A DNA stretch of 64,000 nt from Caldimonas tepidiphila (GCF_003569765.1 NZ_QXMG01000003.1:149157-213156), one strand, 5' to 3'; positions 45,962 to 55,114 are shown, counted from the first letter of the stretch. The notes: generated from the sequence alone by a model not told the origin. Made by a program: numbers and translations.

Positions 45962-46855
45962 ATGCTGCACCTGAACGATGTGCAGCTGTTCGTCGAGGTC
46001 AGCCGGACGGGCAGCATCAGCGCGGGCGGCCGCCAGCTCGGCCTGAGCCCGGCCGCGGCCAGCGCCGCGCTCAAGCGGCTGGAGGGACGGCTGGAGGCGC
46101 AGCTCTTCGAGCGCTCGACCCGTTCGCTGCGGCTGACGCAGGCCGGCGAGGATTTCCTCGGCTACTGCAGCCAGTCGCTGCAGCTGCTGCAGGAGGGCCA
46201 GGCGGTGCTGCACAAGGGGCGCGAGGGCCTGGGCGGCGAGATCCACCTCGGCGCGCCGTCGGACCTCGGGCGCGGCCTGCTCGACGAGGTGCTGGAGCCC
46301 TTCCGCGCCCGCCACCCGCAGATCCGCATCGTGATGCACCTCTCCGACGGACTGCACGACCTCTACCGCCACCCGATCGACCTGGTGCTGCGCTACGGTG
46401 CGCTGCGCGACTCGAACCTGGTCGCGCGCAAGCTGTGCGACAACGAGCGCGTGATCTGCGCGTCGCCGGACTACCTGGCGCGCCACGGCCGGCCGCAGTC
46501 GGTGGAGGAGCTGGCACGGCGCAACTGCATCTGCTTCTACCGCGACGGCGAGCTCTTCGACCGCTGGCGCCTCGTCCACGAGGGACGGCAGCGCGAGGTG
46601 CGGGTGAGCGGCGACCGGGCGGCCGACGACGGCGCGCTGGTGCGCCAGTGGCTGCTCGCCGGCCACGGCATCGGCTACAAGTCCCGGCTCGACATCCGCT
46701 GCGACCTGCGCGACGGGCGGCTGGTCGACCTGTTCCCCGACGCCCGCTGCGACGCGAGCCCGCTGTTCGCGGTCTACCCGAGCCGCAACTACCAGCCGGC
46801 GCGGCTGCAGGCCCTGCTGGGGCACTTGCAGCAGGCCTTCGCCGACGCACCCTGA
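45962..46855 (+). CDS. LysR family transcriptional regulator
   Basis: The 297-residue protein has an N-terminal winged helix-turn-helix (LNDVQLFVEVSRTGSISAGG; LGLSPAAASAALKRLEGRLE; LFERSTRSLRLTQAG) and a type 2 periplasmic-binding effector domain (LHLGAPSDLGRG-like EIHLGAPSDLGRGLLDEVLE onward). It resembles the CrgA/AaeR subgroup of LysR proteins. The start ATG 45962 is fixed by the conserved N-terminus. It likely controls the divergent oxidoreductase. The short A/T-rich stretch at 45915-45955 (GATAATCGGCACC, TTTCGAGATTCAG) is the probable operator/promoter zone. Confidence 0.93.
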   Translation: MLHLNDVQLFVEVSRTGSISAGGRQLGLSPAAASAALKRLEGRLEAQLFERSTRSLRLTQAGEDFLGYCSQSLQLLQEGQAVLHKGREGLGGEIHLGAPSDLGRGLLDEVLEPFRARHPQIRIVMHLSDGLHDLYRHPIDLVLRYGALRDSNLVARKLCDNERVICASPDYLARHGRPQSVEELARRNCICFYRDGELFDRWRLVHEGRQREVRVSGDRAADDGALVRQWLLAGHGIGYKSRLDIRCDLRDGRLVDLFPDARCDASPLFAVYPSRNYQPARLQALLGHLQQAFADAP

Positions 46856-46879
46856 GATCAGGGCGTCGCGAGCGGCCAG

Positions 46880-47614
46880 CTAGCCGGTGACGTAGTCGGG
46901 AAACCGCGAGCGGATCTCCTCGACCTGGCTGAGCGTTCCCGAGAGGTGCTGGCGAAGGGCGTCCTGCGCGGCCTGAGGGGCGCCGCCGGCGATCGCGTCG
47001 AGGATGCGGGCATGGTCGCGCACGACCGCCTCGACCTTGCCGGCCACCGGCAGATGCAGGCGCCGCAGGCGGTCGACGTGGCCGCTCATGCGACGCACCA
47101 GGTCCCACAGGTCCGGCACGCCCGCCGCCTCGTACATGTGGCGGTGGAAGGCCTGGTCGCTGGCAATGAAGCCCTCGTAGTCCTGGAGGCGGATCGCCCC
47201 CTCCTGCCGCTCGATCAGGGCACGAAGCTCCGCCACCACCCGGTCGTCGTTCTTCTCCGCCAGCGCACGCACCACCTCCAGCTCGATCGAGCGGCGCAGG
47301 AAGTGCGCCTGCTGCGCGGCCGTGACGTTGATGCGGCTGACCACCGTGGCGTGCTGCGGAAAGATGTCCACCAGCCCTTCCTCGCCCAAGCGGATCAGGG
47401 CGTCGCGGATCGGCGTCTGGCTGAGCCCGAACTGCTCCGCGAGCTCGCCGCGCGACAGCACCGTGCCGGGCGCGAGCTCGAGCGAAAGGATCAGCGCGCG
47501 CAGATGCTCGAACACCTGCGGGGCGGCATGCCGGGAACGGTCGAGCCGTAAGGGCCCGAGCTTGGAGGGAAGACTCATGAAGGAGGGAGGGTTCCAGCGG
47601 ATGAGGGCGTGCAT
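46880..47614 (-). CDS. GntR family regulator (FadR/FCD type)
   Basis: The 244-residue protein joins a GntR winged helix (VFEHLRALILSLELAPGTVL; LSRGELAEQFGLSQTPIRDA; LGEEGLVDIFPQHATVVSRI) to an all-helical FCD effector domain (RRSIELEVVRALAEKN; SDQAFHRHMYEAAG; VVRDHARILDAI). The Asp and three His that bind metal in FCD domains are visible (D in SDQAFH, H in RHMYE, H in RDHARI, H in RQHLSG). It is divergent from the TRAP operon, and the palindrome at 47642-47659 is its likely operator. The internal ATG 47578 is an alternative start; neither has a clear ribosome site. Confidence 0.92.
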   Translation of the reverse strand: MHALIRWNPPSFMSLPSKLGPLRLDRSRHAAPQVFEHLRALILSLELAPGTVLSRGELAEQFGLSQTPIRDALIRLGEEGLVDIFPQHATVVSRINVTAAQQAHFLRRSIELEVVRALAEKNDDRVVAELRALIERQEGAIRLQDYEGFIASDQAFHRHMYEAAGVPDLWDLVRRMSGHVDRLRRLHLPVAGKVEAVVRDHARILDAIAGGAPQAAQDALRQHLSGTLSQVEEIRSRFPDYVTG

Positions 47615-47636
47615 GGGATTCTAGGGGGGAGGCGAG

Positions 47637-47665
47637 TTGACACACTAATATATTAGTGTTTTACT
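47637..47665 (+). promoter_or_regulatory. dctP promoter
   Basis: A consensus -35 TTGACA (47637-47642) is followed after 17 bases by the -10 TTTACT (47660-47665), which is preceded by an extended TG element (47657-47658). The whole spacer is occupied by the palindrome described separately. It points toward the TRAP transporter operon, leaving an untranslated leader of about 160 bases. Confidence 0.75.
47642..47659. promoter_or_regulatory. Perfect 18-bp palindromic operator
   Basis: ACACTAATATATTAGTGT is a perfect inverted repeat in a region otherwise rich in G/C. It lies between gntR and dctP, precisely in the spacer between -35 and -10 of the dctP promoter, 28 bp from the gntR start. This is the expected position of an operator for the adjacent GntR-family repressor, controlling both itself and the TRAP operon. 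Confidence 0.75.
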
Positions 47666-47832
47666 TCGCCCGTCGTACCGAATCCCTGCCTTCGCTCTCC
47701 CCGCTCACGAGGCCGCTCCGCTTCCCTTGGCATCGCGGCTCTCGACGGCGGGTTGTCCGTGACGCGGCCGGGACGGCGCCGCCGGCCCGAGAGGCCCTTT
47801 CCACCCCGACCATTCCAATGGAGACAAGCCCC

Positions 47833-48801
47833 ATGACGATGAAGTCCATCCTTGCCCTCGCCGCCGCGATGGCCGCCTTCGGCGCGCAGGCCGTCGAGTT
47901 CCGCTCGGCCGACGTGCACAACAGCGACGACTACCCCACCGTGGCCGCAGTGCGGCACATGAGCCAGCTGCTGGAGCAGCGCAGCGGCGGCAAGTACAAG
48001 ATCAAGGTGTTCAACAAGAGCGCGCTGGGCAACGAGAAGGAGACGCTCGACCAGGTCAAGATCGGCGCGCTCGACCTCAACCGCGTCAACATCAGCTCGC
48101 TGAACTCGATCTGCCCGAAGTCGCTGGTGCCGACGATGCCCTTCCTCTTCGACTCCATCGAGCACATGCGCAAGTCGCTCGACGGCCCCGTCGGCGAGGA
48201 GATCCTGAAGGGCTGCGAGCACCAGGGCCTGGTCGGCCTCGCCTTCTACGACAGCGGCGCCCGCTCCATCTACGCGAAGAAGCCGGTGCGCACGCTGGCG
48301 GACACCCGGGGCATGAAGATCCGCGTGCAGCCCTCGGACCTGTGGGTCGCGGTCGCCGCCGCGATGGGCGCCAACCCCACGCCGATGCCCACCGGCGAGG
48401 TCTACACCGCACTGAAGACCGGCCTGATCGACGCGGCCGAGAACAACGTGCCGTCCTACGAGGGCTTCAAGCACTACGAGGCGGTGAAGTACTTCTCCAG
48501 GACCATGCACTCGATGGCGCCCGAGATGCTCGTGATGAGCAAGGCCGTCTTCGACCGGCTGCCCAAGGCCGACCAGGACCTGATCCGTGCCGCCGCGAAG
48601 GAATCGGTGGCGTTCCAGCGCAGGAAGTGGGACGAGCAGGAGGCGAAGGCGCTCGAGATCGTCACCAAGGCGGGCGCGCAGGTCGTCTCCGACGTCGATC
48701 TCGCCTCCTTCAAGGCGGCCATGAGCCCGGTCTACGCGAAGTTCATCGCCACGCCGGACCTGCAGCGCCTCGTGAAGGCCGTGCAGGAAGGCAGCAAGTA
48801 A
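47833..48801 (+). CDS. dctP: TRAP transporter substrate-binding protein DctP
   Basis: The 322-residue protein has a signal peptide ([20 protein letters not shown], cut before VEFRSADVH) and the DctP fold: [29 protein letters not shown], the conserved Arg of [11 protein letters not shown] that grips the carboxylate, and [19 protein letters not shown]. It captures an organic acid in the periplasm and hands it to DctQM. GGAGA at 47820-47824 supports ATG 47833. The genes dctPQM plus a glucarate-dehydratase homologue point to a hexarate such as glucarate or galactarate as ligand; this is inferred. Confidence 0.95.
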   Translation: MTMKSILALAAAMAAFGAQAVEFRSADVHNSDDYPTVAAVRHMSQLLEQRSGGKYKIKVFNKSALGNEKETLDQVKIGALDLNRVNISSLNSICPKSLVPTMPFLFDSIEHMRKSLDGPVGEEILKGCEHQGLVGLAFYDSGARSIYAKKPVRTLADTRGMKIRVQPSDLWVAVAAAMGANPTPMPTGEVYTALKTGLIDAAENNVPSYEGFKHYEAVKYFSRTMHSMAPEMLVMSKAVFDRLPKADQDLIRAAAKESVAFQRRKWDEQEAKALEIVTKAGAQVVSDVDLASFKAAMSPVYAKFIATPDLQRLVKAVQEGSK

Positions 48802-48874
48802 ACCGGGCCGGGCCGGCTGCGACCGGCCCCGCGGGCCGCGAACGCGACCCGCCCCCTGCCCCATGGAGACCCCG

Positions 48875-49474
48875 ATGAACTCTTCCGTCCTGCCGGCCGG
48901 CGCCGCCGTCGCGGCCGACTCCGCCGCGGTCAGTGCCGTGGCACCGGCGCTCGACGCCGGCCACGCCCGCCCGCCCGCAACCCATCCCTATTCCCGCTGC
49001 TGCGCGCTGCTGTCCAAGACCAGCCTCGTGCTCGCCGTGCTCGGGCTCCTCGCGCTGATCCTGTGCGTGCAGTACCAGGTGGTGGGCCGCTACGTGTTCA
49101 ACGACACGCCCACCTGGGCCGAGGCGCTCGCGCTGCAGCTGGTGCTGTACGTCACCGCGCTCGGCGTCGCGGTCGGCGTGCGCGACGCCGGCCACATCGG
49201 GCTGGAGTCGCTGGTGTCGCTGCTGCCGGAGAAGTGGCGGCTGCGCGTGGAGGTGCTGATCCATGCCTTCGTCGTGCTGTTCGGCGCGCTGATGGCGCAC
49301 AGCGGCTGGCTATGGACCACGCTCAAGTGGAGCGACATCAAGCCGATGCTGGGCGTCCCGGTCGGTGCCGACTACCTGGCGCTCACGGTCGCCGGCGCGC
49401 TGATCGTCCTTTTCTCCATCGAACATATCGTCGCGCTGCTGCGCGGCGAGGAAGTGGTGCCGGCATGGAACTGA
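48875..49474 (+). CDS. dctQ: TRAP transporter small membrane subunit DctQ
   Basis: The 199-residue protein has four transmembrane helices (LVLAVLGLLALILCVQYQVV; ALQLVLYVTALGVAVGV; VLIHAFVVLFGALMAHSGWL; LALTVAGALIVLFSIEHI) and the DctQ signature RYVFNDTPTWAEALALQL. The N-terminal soluble tail of about 45 residues, rich in Ala/Val/Pro, is longer than usual. GGAG before ATG 48875 favours that start over ATG 48863. Its 3' end overlaps dctM by ten bases, so the two are translationally coupled. Confidence 0.93.
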   Translation: MNSSVLPAGAAVAADSAAVSAVAPALDAGHARPPATHPYSRCCALLSKTSLVLAVLGLLALILCVQYQVVGRYVFNDTPTWAEALALQLVLYVTALGVAVGVRDAGHIGLESLVSLLPEKWRLRVEVLIHAFVVLFGALMAHSGWLWTTLKWSDIKPMLGVPVGADYLALTVAGALIVLFSIEHIVALLRGEEVVPAWN

Positions 49475-50754
49475 CCATCCTCTCCCTGAGCTTCGCTGTG
49501 CTGCTGGTCCTCGGCGTGCCGGTGGCCTTCTCGATCGGCCTGGCCTCGGTGGCCACCGTCCTGTACTCCGGCCTGCCGGTGGCGGTGGTGTTCCAGAAGA
49601 TGGTGGGCGGCATGCAGGTGTTCTCCTTCCTGGCCATCCCCTTCTTCGTGTTCGCCGGCGAGCTGATGCTCTACGGCGGCATCGCCGACCGCATCGTGCG
49701 CTTCGCCAACAGCCTGGTCGGCCACGTCCGTGGCGGCCTCGGCATGAGCAACGTCGTGGGCTGCACGCTGTTCGGCGGCGTCGCGGGCTCGGCGCTGGCG
49801 GACGTGTCCGCGATGGGCTCGGTGATGATCCCGCTGATGAAGAAGGAGGGCTACGACGCCGACTACGCCGTCAACGTGACGACGCACGCGGCGCTGGTGG
49901 GCGTGCTGATGCCCACCTCGCACAACCTGATCATCTTCACGCTCGCCACCACCGGCATCGCATCGGTGAGCATCTTCAGCCTGATCCTGGCCGGCATCGT
50001 CCCCGCGCTGCTGCTGACCGCCTGCAACCTCGCGGCGGCCTACTGGGTGGCGCGCAAGCGCGGCTACCCGGTGCGCGGCGGCTTCCCCGGCTGGCTCGAG
50101 GTCTTCAGGGCCTTCCTCGCGGCGCTGCCGGGCCTGCTGATCGTCGTGATCATCCTCGCCGGCATCCTGTCGGGCATCTTCACCGCGACCGAGTCCGCCG
50201 CCACTGCGGTGCTGTGGGCGCTGGTGGTGACCGCGCTGGTCTACCGCTCGCTGAGCTGGAAGGACTTCCTGAAGGCCTGCGCCAAGGCCTGCAAGGCCAC
50301 CGGCGTGGTGCTGCTGCTCATCGGCATCTCCTCGGCCTTCGGCTACTTCATGGCGCTGTACGAGGTGCCGCAGAAGACGGGCGAGCTGATGCAGATGGTG
50401 TCGACGAACCCGCTGGTGATCTTCCTGATGATCAACCTGCTGCTGTTCATCCTCGGCACCTTCCTCGACATGGCGGCGACGATCCTGGTGTGCACGCCGA
50501 TCTTCCTGCCGATCGCGGTGCAGTACGGCATGGACCCGGTGCAGTTCGGCATCGTGATGCTCATCAACTGCGCGCTCGGCCTCAACACGCCGCCGGTGGG
50601 GGTGACGCAGTTCGTCGGCTGCGCCATCGGGGGGGTCTCGGTCGGGCAGGTGATGCGCTCGATCCTGCCCTTCTACGGAGCGCTCGCCGCCTGCCTCGCG
50701 ATGGTGACCTACGTGCCCGCCTTCACGATGTGGCTGCCCAACCTCTTCAGGTGA
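49465..50754 (+). CDS. dctM: TRAP transporter large membrane subunit DctM
   Basis: The 429-residue protein has about twelve transmembrane helices and DctM landmarks: LAIPFFVFAGELMLYGGIAD, the conserved GCTLFGGVAGSALADVSAMG loop and NTPPVGVTQFVGC near the C-terminus. It forms the sodium-driven channel of the TRAP system with DctQ. The start ATG lies inside dctQ. It is followed after 152 bp by the dehydratase gene. Confidence 0.95.
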   Translation: MELTILSLSFAVLLVLGVPVAFSIGLASVATVLYSGLPVAVVFQKMVGGMQVFSFLAIPFFVFAGELMLYGGIADRIVRFANSLVGHVRGGLGMSNVVGCTLFGGVAGSALADVSAMGSVMIPLMKKEGYDADYAVNVTTHAALVGVLMPTSHNLIIFTLATTGIASVSIFSLILAGIVPALLLTACNLAAAYWVARKRGYPVRGGFPGWLEVFRAFLAALPGLLIVVIILAGILSGIFTATESAATAVLWALVVTALVYRSLSWKDFLKACAKACKATGVVLLLIGISSAFGYFMALYEVPQKTGELMQMVSTNPLVIFLMINLLLFILGTFLDMAATILVCTPIFLPIAVQYGMDPVQFGIVMLINCALGLNTPPVGVTQFVGCAIGGVSVGQVMRSILPFYGALAACLAMVTYVPAFTMWLPNLFR

Positions 50755-50906
50755 TCCGGCGCCGCCCCGGCGCCCTCGCGCCGGGGCCTTCCTCCCCCTT
50801 CGGAGCCCCGCACTCCCCCGCATGACAACCGGCACGCACCGGGGTGCCCCCGCGCACCGGTGCGCCCACGAGCAACGGCAGCCCTGCCGACCCAAGGAGC
50901 CCCTTC

Positions 50907-52181
50907 ATGAACCGCAGCAATCCGATCAAGCATGTCCGCGTCACGCCGATCGCCTTCCGCGACGGCCCGCTGCTCAACGCCAGCGGCATCCACGAGCCCT
51001 GGGCGCTGCGCGCCATCGTCGAGCTGGAGACGGCCGACGGGCGCGTCGGCCTCTCCGAGACCTACGGCGACGAGCCGATGCTGCGCGCCCTCGACGCGGC
51101 CCGGCCGCTGGTGCTGGGCCTGTCGCCCTTCGACCTCAACGCAATGGAGGAGCGGGTGCGCGCCTCGATCCGCCCGGCGTCCGGCGCCGTCGAGTTCACG
51201 CTCGCACCCGGCTCCCACAGCGCGAAGAACGCCGCCAAGGTCACGAGCGCGCTGGAGGTCGCGATGCTCGACCTGCAGGGGCAGCTGCTCGGCGCGCCGG
51301 TCGTGGACCTGCTCGGCGGCGCGGTGCGCAGCTCCGTCGCCTACAGCGCCTACCTCTTCTACAAGTACGCCGAGCACGTCGACAAGCCCTATGCGCCCGA
51401 CGCCTGGGGCGAGGGCCTGAGCCCGGAGCAGATCGTCGCGCAGGCGCGCCGCATGGTCGATCTCTACGGCTTCCAGAGCATCAAGCTCAAGGGCGGCGTG
51501 TTCGAGCCGGCCCACGAGATCGCGACGATGCGGGCGCTGCGCGCCGCGTTCCCGACGCTGCCGCTGCGGCTGGACCCGAACGCGAACTGGTCGCTGGCCA
51601 CCAGCATCGCGGCGGCCGAGGAGCTCGACGAGCTGCTGGAGTACTACGAGGACCCCACCCCGACGCTGGAGGGCATGGCGGCGCTGTCGCGCCACTCGAA
51701 GGTGCCGCTGGCGACCAACATGGTCGTGACCACGATGGAGGAGTTCCGCGCCAACGTGCACGCGGGCGGGGCGAGGATCGTGCTCTCCGACCACCACTAC
51801 TGGGGCGGGCTGCGCGCCACGCAGGCGCTGGCGCGCATGTGCGAGGTGTTCGGTCTCGGCATGTCGATGCACTCGAACTCGCACTTGGGCATCAGCCTGA
51901 TGGCGATGACGCACGTGGCGGCGGCGGTGCCCAACATCGCCTATGCCTGCGACACACACTACCCCTGGCAGGAGGAGGAGGTGGTCGCCGGCGGGCGCAT
52001 CGCCTTCGACAACGGCGCGGTGGCGGTGCCGGGCAGGCCGGGGCTGGGGGTCGAGCTGGACCGCGAGCAGCTCGCGCGGCTGCACGAGCAGTACCTCGCG
52101 TGCGGCGTGCGCAACCGCAACGACCTCGCGCAGATGCGCAAGTACGACCCGGCCTTCAGCGGCGCGAACCCCCGCTTCTGA
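50907..52181 (+). CDS. Glucarate dehydratase-like enolase-superfamily enzyme
   Basis: The 424-residue protein matches glucarate dehydratase at the catalytic positions: the KxK pair Lys193/Lys195 in SIKLKGGVFEP, metal ligands Asp223 (LDPNANW), Glu248 (YYEDP) and Asn271 (LATNMVVT), and the Asp295/His322 dyad (SDHHYWGG; MHSNSHLGIS). It should dehydrate D-glucarate or a close hexarate to 5-keto-4-deoxyglucarate. It follows dctPQM on the same strand after an AAGGAG ribosome site, so transport and first catabolic step are likely co-induced through GntR. The next pathway enzyme (KDG dehydratase) is not in the window. Confidence 0.9.
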   Translation: MNRSNPIKHVRVTPIAFRDGPLLNASGIHEPWALRAIVELETADGRVGLSETYGDEPMLRALDAARPLVLGLSPFDLNAMEERVRASIRPASGAVEFTLAPGSHSAKNAAKVTSALEVAMLDLQGQLLGAPVVDLLGGAVRSSVAYSAYLFYKYAEHVDKPYAPDAWGEGLSPEQIVAQARRMVDLYGFQSIKLKGGVFEPAHEIATMRALRAAFPTLPLRLDPNANWSLATSIAAAEELDELLEYYEDPTPTLEGMAALSRHSKVPLATNMVVTTMEEFRANVHAGGARIVLSDHHYWGGLRATQALARMCEVFGLGMSMHSNSHLGISLMAMTHVAAAVPNIAYACDTHYPWQEEEVVAGGRIAFDNGAVAVPGRPGLGVELDREQLARLHEQYLACGVRNRNDLAQMRKYDPAFSGANPRF

Positions 52182-52324
52182 GGAGGCGGGGCGGGGCCGG
52201 CCGGCTCGCCTCAGCCGCGAGAGCGGCCCGACGGCGCGGCGCGTCGGGCATCGAGGCCGCACTGGCCGGGACCCGAAGCCGCCAGGGCCGGCAGGCCGCC
52301 GACGGCGTCCGGGCACGCGCCGAT

Positions 52325-52368
52325 CACGCGGCGGTCACGCGGCGGTCACGCGGCGGTCACGCGGCAGC
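52325..52368. repeat. Short tandem repeat, 11-bp unit
   Basis: CACGCGGCGGT is repeated three times exactly (52325-52357) and a fourth time with changes (52358-52368). It ends one base before the stop codon of the HNH nuclease gene on the minus strand, in a 187-bp gap. Unit number could vary by slippage. Confidence 0.85.
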
Positions 52369-52752
52369 CTACCGGGCGGCTCCGGCGGCGCCCGGCGACG
52401 CGAGGGGCTGGTGAGCGTGGGCGGCGAGCCGGGCCTTGCGGCACTCCGCCGCGTCGTGCTCCCCCTTCGCCCGGGCCCTGGCCCGCGGCCACCACTCCAT
52501 GTTCGAGACGAGGTGCGGGCCGCCCGCGCAAAGCGGCACGATGTGCACGATCTCGTGCCCCGGGCAGGGCCGGCCCACGTCCCCCGTGGCCGGGCAGGGC
52601 ACGACCTGGTGGAACTCGGCCCCGCGCGCCGCGGGCTCGGGGCGGGAGCCGCCGCCGGCCGCCGGGCCCGCGAGCGCCAGCAGGGCCGGCAGCGCGGGCA
52701 GGATGCGCCAGGGGCGCAGCCGCTTCGCTCGGGACGAGTGCAGGAATGCCAT
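52369..52752 (-). CDS. Exported HNH endonuclease-like protein
   Basis: The 127-residue protein has a signal-like N-terminus (AKRLRPWRILPALPALLALAGPAAG). A compact HNH motif follows: PCPGHEIVHIVPLCAGGPHL then VSNMEWW, where His-Ile-Val-His and the following Asn form the His-Asn metal site. Cysteines at CPATG, PCPGH, PLCAGG and AECRKA could bind a structural zinc. Small secreted HNH proteins of this kind are common in betaproteobacteria; their DNA target and role are unknown. It lies downstream of the universal stress protein gene on the same strand. Confidence 0.75.
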   Translation of the reverse strand: MAFLHSSRAKRLRPWRILPALPALLALAGPAAGGGSRPEPAARGAEFHQVVPCPATGDVGRPCPGHEIVHIVPLCAGGPHLVSNMEWWPRARARAKGEHDAAECRKARLAAHAHQPLASPGAAGAAR

Positions 52753-52773
52753 CGGGACCGCGTGCCGGGGAAC

Positions 52774-53196
52774 TCAGCGCACCAGCAGCACCGGCGTCTT
52801 GCAGCGCGCCAGGACCTGCGTGGCGACCGAGCCCATCACCAGGTTGCCGAGCGCGGAGTGGCCGTGCGAGCCCATCACGATCAGGTCGTACTTGCCGCCG
52901 TCGGCCGTCTCCGCGATCACGTCGGCCGGGTGGCCTACCTTGTGCAGGCACTCGGCCTTGATGCCGCGCGCCTCGAAGAAGCCGCGTGCCTGGTCGAGCA
53001 CGGAGCGGGCGCTGTCGTCGTAGTAGTCGGCCAGATCCTGCTTCGAGATCGAGCCCGCGGCCAGGGGCGGCACGGCCAGCACCACCGTGAGCACTGTGTA
53101 CTCGTGGGCCGGGGTGAACAGGTCCCCGTGGGTCGCGACGTAGTCGAGCATATGCCGCGTGTAGTCGCTCCCGTCTGCTGCAATCAGAATCCTCAT
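52774..53196 (-). CDS. Universal stress protein (UspA family)
   Basis: The 140-residue protein has the UspA fold: RILIAADGSDYTRHML at the start and the ATP-binding loop MGSHGHSALGNLVMGSVATQ (G-x2-G-x9-G-S/T) near residues 110-130. The start ATG 53196 follows a perfect AGGAGG. Such proteins support survival in stress or low oxygen. The palindrome CTTGATGTGCGTCAAG at 53313-53328 resembles an FNR/ANR box and lies about 120 bp upstream, which would make it oxygen-responsive. Confidence 0.93.
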   Translation of the reverse strand: MRILIAADGSDYTRHMLDYVATHGDLFTPAHEYTVLTVVLAVPPLAAGSISKQDLADYYDDSARSVLDQARGFFEARGIKAECLHKVGHPADVIAETADGGKYDLIVMGSHGHSALGNLVMGSVATQVLARCKTPVLLVR

Positions 53197-53312
53197 GTTC
53201 ACCTCCTGTACTTCGTTGCGATGCTGCCGGCCCGCCCCGCGGGGACGGCGGATCGATGATAGAAGCGAAACGAGGCAAGCCTGGGGCCCGCAAGGGCGGG
53301 AGTGGAATTACC

Positions 53313-53328
53313 CTTGATGTGCGTCAAG
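53313..53328. promoter_or_regulatory. FNR/ANR-type box
   Basis: CTTGATGTGCGTCAAG contains TTGAT-N4-GTCAA, nine of ten to the FNR consensus TTGAT-N4-ATCAA, and is an inverted repeat with arms CTTGA/TCAAG. A minus-strand TATCAT (complement of 53256-53261) lies about 62 bp away toward the universal stress gene, compatible with an upstream (class I-like) activator site. It could also affect the divergent aldehyde dehydrogenase. Confidence 0.6.
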
Positions 53329-53432
53329 AGCAGACGAAGGGCAGAGGACGCAGCGGGCGCAGGGTGGTCGAGCCTGCGCCCGCGGCCCGACGAGGGTAGG
53401 ATGCTCCTTCACATTGACCATCCAAGCGCGAC

Positions 53433-54872
53433 ATGACCTATCCGAACACCCAACTCCTGATCGATGGCCAGTGGCAGGACGCTGCCGACGGCCGCACGCT
53501 TGCTGTCCACAACCCTGCCACCGGCCAGGAGATCGGCCGCGTCGCTCATGCCGGCCGCGCCGAGCTGGACAAGGCGCTGGAGGCCGCCCAGAAGGGGTTC
53601 GAGACCTGGCGCGACATGACGCCGGCCGCCCGCAGCGCGATCATGCGCCGTGCCGCGGGCCTGATGCGCGAGCGTGCCGCCGACATCGGCCGCCTGCTGA
53701 CGCTGGAGCAAGGCAAGCCGCTGGCCGAGGCCAAGGGCGAAGCGCTGGCGGCGGCCGACATCATCGAGTGGTTCGCGGAAGAGGGTTTCCGCGTCTATGG
53801 CCGCATCGTGCCGTCGCGCACCAACCTGGCCATCCGCCAGATGGTGCTGAAGGACCCGGTCGGCCCGGTCGCCGCCTTCACACCCTGGAACTTCCCGATC
53901 AACCAGGTGGTGCGGAAGGTCGGCGCCGCGCTCGCGGCGGGCTGCTCGATGCTGGTCAAGGCCCCCGAGGAGACGCCTGCCGGCCCGGCCGCACTGATCC
54001 GGGCCTTCGTCGACGCCGGCATCCCCCCCGGCGTGCTGGGCCTGGTCTATGGCAACCCCGCCGAGATCTCGAGCTACCTGATCGCGCATCCCACGATCCG
54101 CAAGATCACCTTCACCGGCTCCACGCCGGTGGGCAAGCAGCTGGCCGCGCTGGCCGGCCAGCACATGAAGCGCGTGACGATGGAGCTGGGCGGCCATGCG
54201 CCGGTGATCGTCGCGGAGGATGCCGACATCGCGCTGGCCGTGAAGTCCACCGCCGCGGCCAAGTTCCGCAACGCCGGCCAGGTCTGCATCTCGCCCACCC
54301 GCTTCCTGGTGCACGAAAGCATCCGCGGCGAGTTCGAGCAGGCCCTGGTCAAGCATGCGCAGGGCCTGAAGGTCGGCGACGGGCTGGCCGAAGGCACGCA
54401 GATGGGGCCGCTGGCCAACCCGCGCCGGCTGAGCGCCATGGCGGAGCTCACCAAGGACGCGGTCGAGCGCGGCGCCAAGGTGCTGGCCGGCGGCGAGCGC
54501 ATCGGCGAGGTCGGCAACTTCTGGCAGCCCACCGTGCTGGCCGATGTTCCGCTGGACGCCAAGGTCTTCAACGACGAGCCCTTCGGCCCGATGGCCGCCA
54601 TCCGCAGCTTCAACACGCTGGAGGAGGCGATCGCCGAATCGAACCGCCTGCCCTATGGCCTGGCTGGCTACGCCTTCACGCGTTCGCTGAAGAACGCCGA
54701 CCTGCTGGCTCGCCGGGTCGAGGTCGGCATGCTGTGGGTGAACATGCCCGCGCTGCCCTCGGCCGAGCTGCCCTTCGGCGGCATCAAGGATTCCGGCTAC
54801 GGCACCGAAGGCGGCCCCGAGGCGCTGGAGGCCTACCTCAACGTGCGTGCCGTCGCGGTGATGAACGCCTGA
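53433..54872 (+). CDS. NAD(P)-dependent aldehyde dehydrogenase (succinate/2-oxoglutarate semialdehyde type)
   Basis: The 479-residue enzyme has the aldehyde dehydrogenase signatures: [20 protein letters not shown] near 145-165, [10 protein letters not shown] near 226, the general base Glu251 in MELGGHAP and the nucleophile Cys285 in [11 protein letters not shown]. Overall it is closest to the GabD/alpha-ketoglutaric-semialdehyde group. The latter reaction is the last step of hexarate catabolism, so it may serve the glucarate operon 1.2 kb away, although two unrelated genes on the other strand intervene. Succinic semialdehyde is an equally good substrate by sequence. Confidence 0.9.
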   Translation: MTYPNTQLLIDGQWQDAADGRTLAVHNPATGQEIGRVAHAGRAELDKALEAAQKGFETWRDMTPAARSAIMRRAAGLMRERAADIGRLLTLEQGKPLAEAKGEALAAADIIEWFAEEGFRVYGRIVPSRTNLAIRQMVLKDPVGPVAAFTPWNFPINQVVRKVGAALAAGCSMLVKAPEETPAGPAALIRAFVDAGIPPGVLGLVYGNPAEISSYLIAHPTIRKITFTGSTPVGKQLAALAGQHMKRVTMELGGHAPVIVAEDADIALAVKSTAAAKFRNAGQVCISPTRFLVHESIRGEFEQALVKHAQGLKVGDGLAEGTQMGPLANPRRLSAMAELTKDAVERGAKVLAGGERIGEVGNFWQPTVLADVPLDAKVFNDEPFGPMAAIRSFNTLEEAIAESNRLPYGLAGYAFTRSLKNADLLARRVEVGMLWVNMPALPSAELPFGGIKDSGYGTEGGPEALEAYLNVRAVAVMNA

Positions 54873-55114
54873 GCCTCGAGGGTCTCCCCCGGGGCCCCTG
54901 GGGCTCCGCAGAGAGACCTCGGAACAGCCGCGGCTCCGACGCCCCCGGGCCGGCCGCCGCGAGCAGCAGGCCGCGGCGGGCCGGACGCTGCCGGCACCCT
55001 GGCAGAATCGGGCCGATCCTCCCGGGTGGCGCCCGCATTCTCAGGCACAGGCGTTGCCCGTTTCGACACAGGACACGCAGGTCTTCCGACGCGAATGTCC
55101 TGCACCCTCCAGCC

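Noticed and set aside
46071..47645. 524-codon minus-strand frame across LysR and GntR genes
   Set aside because: Arg/Ala/Pro-rich shadow of two well-recognised regulators.
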